Part shown: one piece after another, positions 51,051 to 60,382 of the stretch | How the letters are laid out: every line of letters begins with the position of its first letter | Numbering within the stretch: position 1 is the stretch's first letter | Assembly (NCBI RefSeq): GCF_000142805.1 | Contig: NC_013083.1 | Span: forward strand, 124,001 to 188,000 | Source of the DNA: Lachancea thermotolerans CBS 6340 | Lineage: Eukaryota; Ascomycota; Saccharomycetes; Saccharomycetales; Saccharomycetaceae | Length of the DNA stretch: 64,000 nt | Reading direction: 5' to 3' | The notes under the pieces: model-generated | Databases searched by the model: none | Told to the model about the DNA's origin: nothing | The model's input: the letters and a program-made list of their open reading frames with translations, nothing else | Position numbers and translations under genes: made by a program

Positions 51051-53507
51051 TCACCCCAGACCGTCGAAAGAGTTGTTGTGGCCCTTTTTCCAGCTTTTAA
51101 GCATGTTACTGAACTCTTGGATAGACGCGTTGTCTCTCAGCTTTTCGCAAACCGCAACGGCCTCGTAACGATCCATCTGGCGCTGATTTACCAGGCATAT
51201 GTAGAACTCAATGATGAGTTTGCGTTGTTTGTACAAGTGGGTCGCTTCCTGGGAGCCCGCTCTCCAAGTTTTGCCAAATTTCTTGTTCATGGTGTGGACA
51301 CATTCATTTCCCTGCTCAGGATTTGGGGTAAACCACTCCAGTATAATATCTTCAATACTAGTCAACTGAGGGGACATCGCGAAAGTAGACTCTCCTGCGG
51401 TGGAGGGTGGCTCCTGCTCTTCTCGTGGGCGCTTGGGCGCTATGGTCACAGGTTGCTGCGAGGGTTGCGGGGTTGGAGTAGAGGATTGCTGATTGAGCAA
51501 ATGGGCAAGTTGCTTGCGGACCTCCTCTTTGACTTGGGCGCTTATTAAGCTCTGGACATGGCGTTCAATTTGAGCAGTTTGCTGTTCCACAGCAGATTTG
51601 AACCTAGTGTCCATGACTTGAGAAACAAGCGCCTGTAGCTCATTTTGCAAGTTAGGGTCCACTTCGTCGTCGTTGTCTTCGTTATCGTCCTCCTCCTTGT
51701 AGTCATCGTCATCTTCGGCATCGCTATCGAATACGGCTGGCCTAGAGAGTTTTCCAGCAGGAAGTGATTCTCGTGTTTCTTGTTTGGGGCCATTTGTGGA
51801 GCTGCTGCTTGTTTCCTCTTCTGTTTTAACATCTTGAGGTTTACTCGCAGCGATCTGGTCTTGCAGGGTCTGCTCCAGGGATCCTAGCTGGTGAATGATA
51901 TATTCACGATTGCTCTTTTTGGTCTCCAGCTTCTCAAAGATGCGGCTCAGAGACTGGAGAAGCAGGTGAAAATTGGAAGTTGTCTGGAACTGGACCATGC
52001 GGAAAGTTTGATCACGGAGATAGATTTGCAGGTCTTGCGTGTCAGCGCTAGGGGGAACATTGAGAGCCTGAGGCGGTTGAGATGGAGCAGCAAAATCCCG
52101 TTCGGCTTCGACCAGCCCGAAAGCAGCAGGATCATAGCTTTGAAGCTGGTCGGTGGCGCGCAGTTGCTCTATTTTTTGGTGGAAATAGCCCTGGAACTCC
52201 GCGTTCTGGAACATAGGGTCTTTGAACAGGTCGTGCTCCGGAAAGAAGTGGTAAAAGAGTGGAAGGGCTGAAACCAACGCACTTCTCAAGAGCTGGAGAG
52301 CATCAATGAAGTGCTGCGCCTGCTCACCCAGAGGTATCGAGCTTCTCTTGTACTCTTCGATCTCAGGGAACACCTGAACGAGAAGAGACTTTGGCACGTT
52401 CGCCAAGTCTGCGTAGTGGTTCTCGGAGGGTGGCTCGTAGACCGGAAAGTGGTTCATGTGTCTTAAAAAGTCGAGCGGGATCAAGTGTGGGAAAAGCTCG
52501 CGCTGCTGGGCGGGCGCGATCTCCTGCAGCTGGTCCAATTCCGTGCGTCGTATCTCGGGGTATTGGCAGTAGTCGACACTTTTGTTGTAGAAGTACTCTC
52601 GCCTCTTGTAAGGAAGGTGGCAGTGGCGGAAGACGTGTGCGTAGTAATTGGTCATAGTCTCCTCGCGCGGATACTTGTCAAGCGACTTTCCGCGGACCAT
52701 GGGAAGGAAGGCCCACTCATCGGCGCCTAAAAGATCTGGGAAGCCGTCGCCCTTGTAGGCCTTGGGTGCGCCGTAGAATCTGAGATAGAGATAGGCGGCC
52801 AGGCTCACAAGAGGGCAGATCCACGGCACCCGCTGCGGCAGAAGCGCTAACTGTTGGACGGTTTCAGGCGCGTCCGCGCCGTGCTGCCCCTGGCGCACGA
52901 CGTGAAGCATGCCGGGGTCAGCGGCAAAGCGCAGGTCGCCGAGCTTCAGCCGAGCGCGGTCGGCAAAGGGCAGGTGCCAGTACTGCTGGACGTGGAAGTC
53001 GACAAGAAAGCGCAGCCGTTCCAGGCCGCCCTTGAAGTATTTCTCGGAGAGCCGATTAGAGTGCGGGGTCCACATGTTGACCGAGACAAGATGGAGCGGC
53101 GAGAAGGGCGGGTTTTCGGCAGAGGCGCTGACGTGCAGGCGGGCGACGGCCTCGAGGTAGTCGTGGTCGAGCTCATACGGGTAGTCCGGCTCGTAGGCGC
53201 AACACACGCGGTGGAGGAACTTGAACGCGCTGATCATCTTGCGGAGCACCGAAGCGCTGAACTGCGAGTCCGAAACGCACACATACTGGGACAGCACGAA
53301 GCAATGCACAAGGGTAGCGGTGACGACGATGTCGCGGTACGGGTGGTCTGCGCCGGGGTCGCGTCGCAGCAGCTTGTTGTCGCGGCACCACTGGATGAAC
53401 TTGGTGTGGTAGAGCTTGTACTGGTGCGCGGTCCTGGGGGCCAGCGTGTCGACGAGGGCCTTTATGTGCAGATGCGGGTCCATTGGACGGGAGGGAACGT
53501 CGGGCAT
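51051..53507 (-). CDS. CBF2: Kinetochore CBF3 subunit a (Cbf2/Ndc10)
   Basis: 818 residues (S. cerevisiae 956). Cbf2 is the DNA-binding, recombinase-fold subunit of CBF3, which recognises CDEIII of point centromeres. Seen: the N-terminal block LAPRTAHQYKLYHTKFIQWC, the central LSEKYFKGGLERLRFLVDFHVQQY, LAAYLYLRFYGAPKAYKGDGFP, YPREETMTNYYAHVFRHCHLPYKRREYF, and the C-terminal DIILEWFTPNPEQGNECVHTMNKKFGKTWRA plus NSFDGLG. Each aligns with S. cerevisiae. An acidic, Gln-rich linker is at about 600-720. Alternative ATG at 53483 is possible. Its presence implies point centromeres in this species. YGR140W in S. cerevisiae. Confidence 0.95.
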   Translation of the reverse strand: MPDVPSRPMDPHLHIKALVDTLAPRTAHQYKLYHTKFIQWCRDNKLLRRDPGADHPYRDIVVTATLVHCFVLSQYVCVSDSQFSASVLRKMISAFKFLHRVCCAYEPDYPYELDHDYLEAVARLHVSASAENPPFSPLHLVSVNMWTPHSNRLSEKYFKGGLERLRFLVDFHVQQYWHLPFADRARLKLGDLRFAADPGMLHVVRQGQHGADAPETVQQLALLPQRVPWICPLVSLAAYLYLRFYGAPKAYKGDGFPDLLGADEWAFLPMVRGKSLDKYPREETMTNYYAHVFRHCHLPYKRREYFYNKSVDYCQYPEIRRTELDQLQEIAPAQQRELFPHLIPLDFLRHMNHFPVYEPPSENHYADLANVPKSLLVQVFPEIEEYKRSSIPLGEQAQHFIDALQLLRSALVSALPLFYHFFPEHDLFKDPMFQNAEFQGYFHQKIEQLRATDQLQSYDPAAFGLVEAERDFAAPSQPPQALNVPPSADTQDLQIYLRDQTFRMVQFQTTSNFHLLLQSLSRIFEKLETKKSNREYIIHQLGSLEQTLQDQIAASKPQDVKTEEETSSSSTNGPKQETRESLPAGKLSRPAVFDSDAEDDDDYKEEDDNEDNDDEVDPNLQNELQALVSQVMDTRFKSAVEQQTAQIERHVQSLISAQVKEEVRKQLAHLLNQQSSTPTPQPSQQPVTIAPKRPREEQEPPSTAGESTFAMSPQLTSIEDIILEWFTPNPEQGNECVHTMNKKFGKTWRAGSQEATHLYKQRKLIIEFYICLVNQRQMDRYEAVAVCEKLRDNASIQEFSNMLKSWKKGHNNSFDGLG

Positions 53508-54662
53508 GCAGAGAGCGGTCGGCCTGGCGGGAAAGCTGGCTCGTCTTTTCAACACAGCGCGCGCGCTTACGCGCACGCGCGTTGTAGTTCTCCTGCAAGG
53601 TCGCGATGCGGGCGCGACCGATGCGCGTAGGAAGTGACAGCTGTGTGGATCGCTTTGGTAGTCACCTGACGTCCACCTGACAGCCGCCCTCCGATCACCT
53701 GACCAAATGCACACACGCACGTGACCACAAAGGGTCACATATCACGGACCCCGGGAGCGCTGTCCCGGGAGCGCCGTCTCCGGCGACCCGCTTAGTCACC
53801 CGCCAAGGGTCCCCTGCGCTCCGCGCCCTTCCAGCCAGCCGCCGCACACGCCGCCGCACACGCCGCCGCACCCGCCGCTGTACCCACCACTGTACTCACC
53901 CGCTATACGCGGCGCCTCCACCTTTGCCGCCATTGCCGCCACCGCCGCCGCTCCCCTCGAAGACTGCGCGCAGCGCGCTGCGCGTCTTGGGCGTCCCGCT
54001 TCGCCCGGCTTCCTAGCCGCGGCCTGATCCAGACCCATAAAACCCTCTTGTCCCACGTGACGAGGCTGTGCGCTGAATCAGCTGCGGGCTCGCACCCGGC
54101 CTTTTCTGTTGATTTTCGTTCCGTAATTGCTCACTGTTGTCTTTTACCCGTTTTCGGCAGTGCCAAGCTGCTGGCGGCTGCGGTTGCCATGCCGTCCGCT
54201 GCGGCGTTTAATGCACCCGCCACAAAAGACCCTGTGCGGTCTTTCCGAGACGCGGTCTTTTCGTTCTGCGCGTGTTTACGCCTGGGCCGCTTACCCGCAG
54301 CGGTCGCCGGGGCTACCGCTGCCGAGGCAGTGTCTGGTCACGTGCACAAGGCCTCGGGCCGGGGTCCACCCAGACACCCCGCGCGAAATATGCATGCGGC
54401 TGGTCTCGCCAGCGCAGCGCAGTGCGCGCTCGCGGGCTCCGGGCTGAACCCTAGGCAAAGAAAAAAAATAAAAAAATGTCGCCGCCCGGCGCGTGCCTTA
54501 GCAGCGGCCCGGGTTGCGGCTTTTTCCAGCGCAACCGCGACCCTGCTGCGTTGCTGGATATATATAAGCGCAGACAATGCGCGGCTAGGTGTCTTCTGGC
54601 CTGGCTCTGACCTCCACTCCATCGCAACCCATACACACACACTTGCGCTATCGCAGCTCCAC
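53508..54662. promoter_or_regulatory. GC-rich divergent promoter region CBF2 / TPO2-3
   Basis: 1,155 very GC-rich bases. Contents: CACGTGAC boxes near 53720, 54054 and 54335; a duplicated CCCGGGAGCGC (about 53750 and 53764); a 12-bp tandem repeat at 53838-53897; a poly-A tract near 54460-54476; and a TATA box (TATATATAA) at 54559-54567, about 95 bp before the transporter ATG. Frames are widely open because stop codons are rare in such DNA. Confidence 0.55.
53838..53897. repeat. 12-bp GC-rich tandem repeat
   Basis: Five head-to-tail units derived from GCCGCCGCACAC; the first two are identical and the next three drift progressively (GCCGCCGCACCC, GCCGCTGTACCC, ACCACTGTACTC). This order suggests decay from one side. 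Confidence 0.85.
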
Positions 54663-56597
54663 ATGGACTCGGATCAAGAATCCATCAACTCCTTCAACTC
54701 GCGCGACTCATACACGCAGGTGCCCCAGACGTACGTGCCGTCGGACGCGACCAGCGCCCGGCGCGCGGGGCGCCGGTCGTCCGCGTCAGCTTCGTCCGCG
54801 GTCGGCTCCGACCGGCTCCGTCTGGTCCCTACAGAGACCGTGAAATCGCTACAAGACATGGGTGTGACACCCGAGGCGCCGCTGCCGGACGTCAACGCGC
54901 CCACGACTGGCAAGGGCGGCGCCGCCATCTTCCCTGAGGAATACACTCTGGAGACCGCCACGGGGCTGGTGCCCGTGGCAACGCTGCAATCGCTGGGCCG
55001 GACGCAATCCGCGGTGTCGCGGACGCGCACGCGCGTGATGCGCGAGGGCGCGGCCGCGAGACGCCGCGGGTCCGATGCCGGCTCCGAGAACGAACAGAAA
55101 CTCACGCTTTCCGACCACGGGTCCAAGTCCGGGTCCGGATCCGGCGAGGGCGAGGGCGAGGGCGCTGCCGCCGGCGCGCCCGAGCTAGACCCTGAGATCG
55201 AGTTTGTGACGTTCGTGACAGGCGACCCCGAAAATCCCCACAACTGGCCCCTGTGGCTGCGTTGGGTGTACACGATCCTGCTGTCGATCCTGGTCATCGC
55301 GGTCGCGTACGGCTCCGCGTGCATCACCGGTGGTCTGGGCACGGTGAGCGACAAGTTCCACGTGTCGCAGGAAGTGTCGATTCTGACCTGTTCGTTAATG
55401 GTGCTCGGTTTCTCGCTGGGTCCTCTGATCTGGTCGCCCGTGTCGGACTTGCTCGGGCGCCGTGTCGCTTACTTCATCTCGCTGGGTCTCTACGTCATCT
55501 TCAACATCCCCTGCGCGCTGGCGCCCAACATCGGGTGCCTGCTCGCGTGCCGGTTCCTGTGCGGCGTGTGGTCGTCGTCCGGGCTGTGTCTCGTGGGCGG
55601 TTCGATCGCAGACATGTTCCCTCCCGAGACGCGTGGCCGTGCCATCGCGTTCTTCGCGTACGCGCCCTACTGTGGGCCTGTGTTCGGCCCGCTCGTTAAC
55701 GGGTTTATCTCCGTGGCCACGAACCGCATGGATCTGATCTTTTGGGTCAACATGGCGTTCGCAGGCGTGATGTGGATCATCGTGGCGCTCATCCCCGAGA
55801 CGTTCGCGCCCGTGATCCTGAAGCGCCGTGCCGCGCGCCTGCGTAAGGAGACCGGCAACCCCAAGATCATGACCGAGCAGGAGGCCCAGGGCCTCAGTGT
55901 GCGCGAGATGGTCCAGGATTGTCTGCTGCGTCCACTGTACCTGGCCGTCACGGAGCCCGTGCTGGATCTCATGTGCTTCTACGTGTGCCTCATCTACTCG
56001 CTGCTGTACGCGTTTTTCTTCGCGTACCCCGTCATCTTCGGCGAGCTGTACGGCTACAAGGACAACCTGATCGGCCTGATGCTGATTCCGATCCTGATCG
56101 GCGCGTCCGTCGCGTTGGCCACCACCACCTTCTGCGAGAACCAGTACATCAAGATCACGCGCCGCCGCAAACCCACGCCCGAGGACCGTCTGTTGGGCGC
56201 CATGATAGGCGCGCCCTTCGCGGCCATCGCCCTGTGGATCCTCGGTGCCACCGCCTACAAGCACATCATCTGGGTCGGGCCCGCGTCCTCGGGTCTGGCC
56301 TTCGGCTACGGCATGGTGCTCATCTACTACTCTCTGAACAACTACATCATCGACTGTTACGCGGTCTACGCGTCCAGTGCCCTGGCCACCAAGGTCTTCC
56401 TGCGTTCCGCGGGTGGAGCCGCCTTCCCGCTGTTCACGGAGCAGATGTACCACAAGCTGGGCCTGCACTGGGCCAGTTGGTTGCTAGCCTTCATCTCGAC
56501 GGCCATGGTCGCCATTCCCTTTGCATTCTTCCACTGGGGCAAGGACCTGCGCGCGAAGCTGTCCAAGAAGAACTATGCCTTCTCCGGCATGGAATAG
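54663..56597 (+). CDS. TPO3: Tpo2/Tpo3-type polyamine/drug-proton antiporter (DHA1 MFS)
   Basis: 644 residues (Tpo2 614, Tpo3 622). A plasma-membrane exporter of spermine and of acetic-acid-type stress substrates. Seen: N-terminus MDSDQESINSFNSRDS and the block TETVKSLQDMGVTPEAPLPDVNAP shared with Tpo2; then DPEIEFVTFVTGDPENPHNWP before the first helix; MFS motif SPVSDLLGRR; about 12 helices; and the C-terminal LSKKNYAFSGME. The start was chosen from the Tpo2-like N-terminus and the TATA box 95 bp upstream; the frame is open for 205 codons further. Codons are extremely GC-rich at third positions. Corresponds to TPO2 (YGR138C) and TPO3 (YPR156C). Confidence 0.95.
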   Translation: MDSDQESINSFNSRDSYTQVPQTYVPSDATSARRAGRRSSASASSAVGSDRLRLVPTETVKSLQDMGVTPEAPLPDVNAPTTGKGGAAIFPEEYTLETATGLVPVATLQSLGRTQSAVSRTRTRVMREGAAARRRGSDAGSENEQKLTLSDHGSKSGSGSGEGEGEGAAAGAPELDPEIEFVTFVTGDPENPHNWPLWLRWVYTILLSILVIAVAYGSACITGGLGTVSDKFHVSQEVSILTCSLMVLGFSLGPLIWSPVSDLLGRRVAYFISLGLYVIFNIPCALAPNIGCLLACRFLCGVWSSSGLCLVGGSIADMFPPETRGRAIAFFAYAPYCGPVFGPLVNGFISVATNRMDLIFWVNMAFAGVMWIIVALIPETFAPVILKRRAARLRKETGNPKIMTEQEAQGLSVREMVQDCLLRPLYLAVTEPVLDLMCFYVCLIYSLLYAFFFAYPVIFGELYGYKDNLIGLMLIPILIGASVALATTTFCENQYIKITRRRKPTPEDRLLGAMIGAPFAAIALWILGATAYKHIIWVGPASSGLAFGYGMVLIYYSLNNYIIDCYAVYASSALATKVFLRSAGGAAFPLFTEQMYHKLGLHWASWLLAFISTAMVAIPFAFFHWGKDLRAKLSKKNYAFSGME

Positions 56598-57646
56598 AGC
56601 AGCACTGCTGCCGGCCCGCGCGCGCCGCACGCCCCGCGGCTATAATCCTTACGTAACCGCCGCCATCACCACCAGCGCAACGTTAATAATCAATATGTAC
56701 GAAAATATCCAAGATCCTGCGCTTTCCACCCCACAAGACTATCTATTTCTCTCCAGGCTGCTGCCACGTACGCACTCACGTGACCTCGTGCAAGATGATA
56801 CGTCTTTCGCCATTCAATGGCCAGGCCGCGCGAGGGCCCGCTGAGTACCTGGTGAGCGCCGGGCGAAAACCCACTACATCAAACAGAGACGGCGGATCCG
56901 CTCTCTGCGCCGCGCCCGCGCGCCTTCCGGCCCCTAGTCATTAGCCGGACTTCCTGCCTGCACACCAGCCGCGCGGCTGAGCATAACATCGCATAGCCCC
57001 ATCTACGTCATAGAAAAAAAAATAGACCCTTCAGCCCTGTGTGCGTACAAAGCGACGCATCGAGGGTCTTGGCCTCGGAACTATCAGGATAACGGAACCC
57101 GGCGCAGCCGTGGCAGAGACTACAGCGCGCTCGAGTCGGCGGTTTGCCCAAGCACAGGGGAAGTTGGCGCCAAAGTGGCCACGGAAAGATGGTGGTTGTC
57201 GTGCGTCTGTTTGAAGATAGACGTGGTGGTGCGAGATTCGGGCCGTGCGGCTTGGTCGTTTCCCACGTTTCTCGCAGTCCCTGTGTTTTTCATAAGCCGC
57301 ACCATTATCGCGGCACTTGCAGAGTGTTTTTTTTTCCGGCGTGTTTCTCCGTCCGCTGCTGCAGCCAAGGAAGAGTTTCCGGCGCTTCGCAATCAACAAA
57401 GAACAGGGCTGATTTACCAAGAAATCTTGCGCTGAGATCTCGAGACCAGGCTTGGCAAGTACCGGTACTTAGCCTCATTTCAAGAAGCAGGAAGTCGCAT
57501 CCTGGGCGGCGCGGATAAGCATTTATAAGCACACGGGCAGACGACAGGGCATTGAGTTGTGGAAGTTCAGGTCCCATTGTAACCCATCTGATCGGCAATC
57601 TTTCAGCCGAAAACCAAAAGAAAAACCTTCATCTCTTCGTTCCCAC
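56598..57646. other. Intergenic region TPO2/3 - Ser/Gly-rich gene
   Basis: 1,049 bases with no conserved gene. A TCACGTGAC box lies near 56776, an A-run near 57012, and a TATA-like TTTATAAG at 57522-57529, about 120 bp before the ATG of the next gene. Open frames on both strands look like products of base composition. Confidence 0.45.
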
Positions 57647-58219
57647 ATGTTCAGAAACCAAAGTCTCATACCCAGCTGCCACACGCTTGGCGCGTCCGGG
57701 GCCGTTGTGCCGGTGCTGTCGCCCGAGTGCGGGCTGCCGCAGCCCGAGATGCGCAAGGGCAGCGCGGGGCATGCCAGCGCCGGCCACAGCAGCAGCGGCA
57801 GCAGCGGCAAGGGTGGCAGCTCCAGCGGGTCCAGCGGTAGCTCCAGCGGGTCCAGTGGTTCCAGTAGTAAGGGCGGCAGCTCCAGCGGGTCCAGTGGTTC
57901 CAGTAGTAAGGGCGGCAGCTCCAGCGGGTCCAGCAGCTCAAGCAACAGTGGTTCTGGCGGCTACTACGGCGGTAGCTCCAGTGGCACCTACGGCGGTAGC
58001 TCCAGTGGCACCTACGGCGGCGCTGCCGGAGGCGCCGCGGCGGGCGCCGCAGCCGGTCATGCCGGCACCCGCGGCCACCATAACTCAACCAGCGGCAGCA
58101 GCCAGAGGAATGGCGCCGCGGTTGTGAGCCCGTCGTGGCCCCGCCTTCTAATTTTCGTTTTCTTACTCTGCTCTCTTACCGGCGTCGCGCCGCCCGCGAC
58201 CTTGGACGCGCACAACTAA
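57647..58219 (+). CDS. Unrecognised Ser/Gly-rich repeat protein with C-terminal hydrophobic segment
   Basis: 190 residues from the first ATG. The family was not recognised. Order: an N-terminal 35 residues with two Cys (IPSCHTLGASGAVVPVLSPEC), a Ser/Gly/Lys-rich repeat region of about 13-residue units (GGSSSGSSGSSSK), two exact GGSSSGTY units, a Gly/Ala-rich part, and near the end a single hydrophobic helix (RLLIFVFLLCSLTGVA) followed by 12 residues. It could be a C-terminally anchored membrane or wall-related protein; no clear signal peptide is seen. Evidence for coding: repeat copies differ mainly at third codon positions of this frame (AGC/AGT, GGC/GGT), and a TATA element lies upstream. 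There is no S. cerevisiae gene at this place. Confidence 0.55.
   Translation: MFRNQSLIPSCHTLGASGAVVPVLSPECGLPQPEMRKGSAGHASAGHSSSGSSGKGGSSSGSSGSSSGSSGSSSKGGSSSGSSGSSSKGGSSSGSSSSSNSGSGGYYGGSSSGTYGGSSSGTYGGAAGGAAAGAAAGHAGTRGHHNSTSGSSQRNGAAVVSPSWPRLLIFVFLLCSLTGVAPPATLDAHN
57806..57940 (+). repeat. 39-bp minisatellite in the Ser/Gly-rich gene
   Basis: About three units of a 39-base repeat starting GGCGGCAGCTCCAGCGGGTC and ending TCCAGTAGTAAG, preceded by a shorter derivative. Two 24-base copies of another unit (GGCGGTAGCTCCAGTGGCAC plus CTAC) follow at about 57968-58016. Confidence 0.85.
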
Positions 58220-58449
58220 TGAACAAAATCGCACGGCTCACATAGCCCCCGCTATGCAATGCGAAGGCGCTGCAGCTACATAATAAGCATAGTTAATAGT
58301 AAACTGCTCTTCACCACCATTCGTAACCCTCCCGTGCGCCGTGATGTTCTTGTATTCAATTTTTCGGTCCCTTGCTCTACCTGCCCTTAAACATTGTTCT
58401 CAATCCCAGAGGAGCACAACGCTTCAGCCGCTGGAAACGCTGGCTAACG

Positions 58450-60267
58450 ATGTTCACAGACCAATTTGTGCTAGACGCTTTTGAAGACATAGACGCAAAG
58501 CTGGAGCTCGCGCTCCAGCAGTCTTCGTTCGTGGGCCAAGACCACAGTAGCAGCAACAGCGATCAGTTGAAGAAGCTGCAGGACCAGCTGTGGCTCGTGA
58601 AAAACGAGGTGGTGGCCTTGACCGCGAGCCTTCGCCAGAGACGCGTCCGCCTCCCCAACATCAAGCTCTTGAAGTCTGTTCTCGAGTCCCTCCAAGAGGA
58701 TGCGCCCTCCGATTTCGTCGCCGTCTCCGACAACGTGGAAGGCCCAGTGCGGGCGGCTATCATCCAGTACGTCACCGTCTGCCTTTATTACTGCGTCGTG
58801 CAAAAGTCACTCGACCAGCTGCCGCTGGTGCACGACACGGCACAGTACTACTCCGAGATCCACGATAGCACGCGCTGGTCACTTCTCTATGCCCTGCAGG
58901 TCGCACCACAACGCCTGGTCCACGAGGCCAATGCCGTCAAAAACGACGTCTCACGAAGCGCCTCTTGGCGGGCAATGGGGTCTCTGGAGGCTCGCTCGAT
59001 CGGGACGGCCTGGTACCATAGGCTGGTGGAGCAGTGCAGGAAGATGGTTATGGTCCACAACTTCCAGCTTGTTGGGGTTCCCCGCGATGCAAAAAAAGTT
59101 GTTTCCTCCCTGTGGGCGCTGCCGCTGGCGGCCGTGCGCGATGAAGTAGGAACCCGCCGGCAGGCGGCTGACACGCTTTTCAATAGTACGGCGTCCCGGC
59201 TTGGCGCGTTGATGACGCAGTTCCCTGCCACCCGTGACACCGAGGCCCGCGTCGCCCTTCTCTCCACATTTTTTAACCATAGTCGCGCGAGCTCTCCTGG
59301 CGGTTCCGAAAAAGCGCTCCTCGCCGTAATGCCCGAAGTAATGACACTGGCGCCAGCCTCCAAAATACAGGCGCCAGGATTCCTCACCCGGTATTGGCCT
59401 ACATTGCTATGCTCACTGGCCTATGGGCCTTCCTCAGCGTTCGCTTTGTGGCAGTCCAGGGATAAAATCCTTCAGTTCTTCCAGGAGAACGTTGTCGACT
59501 TTTGCGCGGGTTTGATTCAAAATTGGATTTGGACACCCCTCCAGCAAGTGTGGAGCACTGTTCGTCACGATGAATCCCAGCCGTCGATCGCAGTTGCTTC
59601 CAAGGGCTCTCTAGACTCTGAGTTTAGCTCTTTGACAAGAATGGTAGTCCAGTTGGTAGCAGAAAACTCAGATGGCCACGTCAACACTGACGCCTTAGCG
59701 GTGCAGGTGGAAAACGGGGATCTCACAGAGTTTATGCAAATATATGAGCGTCAAATCCACCACCCGGTTAAGAACATTTTGACCGGGAAACTTGTGCGCT
59801 CTTTGTTGATACAAATCCAAAAGACCAAAGTAGATGCATCATTGGCACTAAATGGTATCGACAAACTGCTATCTTCGCAGCAACTTGTCTTTGGGGTTGT
59901 GGCTATGTCTCCCGCCCTATTGATAGTCTACAGCATCTGGACGTGCATCTACCGTTTGAGCAAACTCGGCCGCATCTGGTCGAACGTTGCTCAATTCAGA
60001 TTCAGACTCATGTCCAGCATGAACAATATCGAGAGACTTTTAAACTATAATGTCTCTGAAATCGAAAGCTCTGACAAAGATCTTAACACTGGTTTGTTAG
60101 CATTGGAAGTGGTGTCTGCCCGGCGCTACGGTGAAAAGCTAGTGCCCAAGAAATACAGGGGCCAATGGACCAGGGATGTTGGCGAGCTCGTCGACCCAGG
60201 TCTAAACAACACAGCCCGGTTAAACGTAGTGAACAGAATTTATCATGTGTACGGCAGGTACCTCTGA
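58450..60267 (+). CDS. NCA2: Nca2, mitochondrial outer/inner membrane factor for ATP6/ATP8 expression
   Basis: 605 residues (S. cerevisiae 616). Nca2 helps control expression of the mitochondrial ATP synthase genes ATP6 and ATP8. Seen: an N-terminal FVLDAFEDIDAKLELALQQS, the NCA2-domain regions QAPGFLTRYWPTLLCSLAYGPS and ILTGKLVRSLLIQIQKTKVD, a hydrophobic segment VFGVVAMSPALLIVYSIWTCIYRL, and the C-terminal GLLALEVVSARRYGEKLVPKKYRGQWTRDVGEL. The first in-frame ATG is 58450. Convergent with the LSB1/PIN3 homologue, like YPR155C/YPR154W. Confidence 0.94.
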   Translation: MFTDQFVLDAFEDIDAKLELALQQSSFVGQDHSSSNSDQLKKLQDQLWLVKNEVVALTASLRQRRVRLPNIKLLKSVLESLQEDAPSDFVAVSDNVEGPVRAAIIQYVTVCLYYCVVQKSLDQLPLVHDTAQYYSEIHDSTRWSLLYALQVAPQRLVHEANAVKNDVSRSASWRAMGSLEARSIGTAWYHRLVEQCRKMVMVHNFQLVGVPRDAKKVVSSLWALPLAAVRDEVGTRRQAADTLFNSTASRLGALMTQFPATRDTEARVALLSTFFNHSRASSPGGSEKALLAVMPEVMTLAPASKIQAPGFLTRYWPTLLCSLAYGPSSAFALWQSRDKILQFFQENVVDFCAGLIQNWIWTPLQQVWSTVRHDESQPSIAVASKGSLDSEFSSLTRMVVQLVAENSDGHVNTDALAVQVENGDLTEFMQIYERQIHHPVKNILTGKLVRSLLIQIQKTKVDASLALNGIDKLLSSQQLVFGVVAMSPALLIVYSIWTCIYRLSKLGRIWSNVAQFRFRLMSSMNNIERLLNYNVSEIESSDKDLNTGLLALEVVSARRYGEKLVPKKYRGQWTRDVGELVDPGLNNTARLNVVNRIYHVYGRYL

Positions 60268-60382
60268 AGGAAACGTAGTTGGCTTCTATATATTCTCATG
60301 ACCATATTCCACATAAAGCTTATCCTAGCATTTAATATCTATGTCATATTTGAGTATATTCCAAAAGGAAAGATCCTAGAAA

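Noticed and set aside
53796-54056. 86-codon minus-strand frame with Gly-Gly-Cys-Gly repeats
   Set aside because: It is a reading of the 12-bp GC repeat. There is no other support for coding.
55395-56468. 357-codon open frame on the minus strand inside TPO2/3
   Set aside because: It is the antisense shadow of a very GC-rich gene. Its product is a Gln/Asp/His/Val-rich string without any domain, while the plus strand is an obvious transporter.
57552-58127. Alternative frames through the Ser/Gly repeat (Pro/Val/Ala-rich on plus, Leu/Pro-rich on minus)
   Set aside because: Repeat copies vary at third positions of the 57647 frame, not of these frames, and these give no membrane segment or conserved block.
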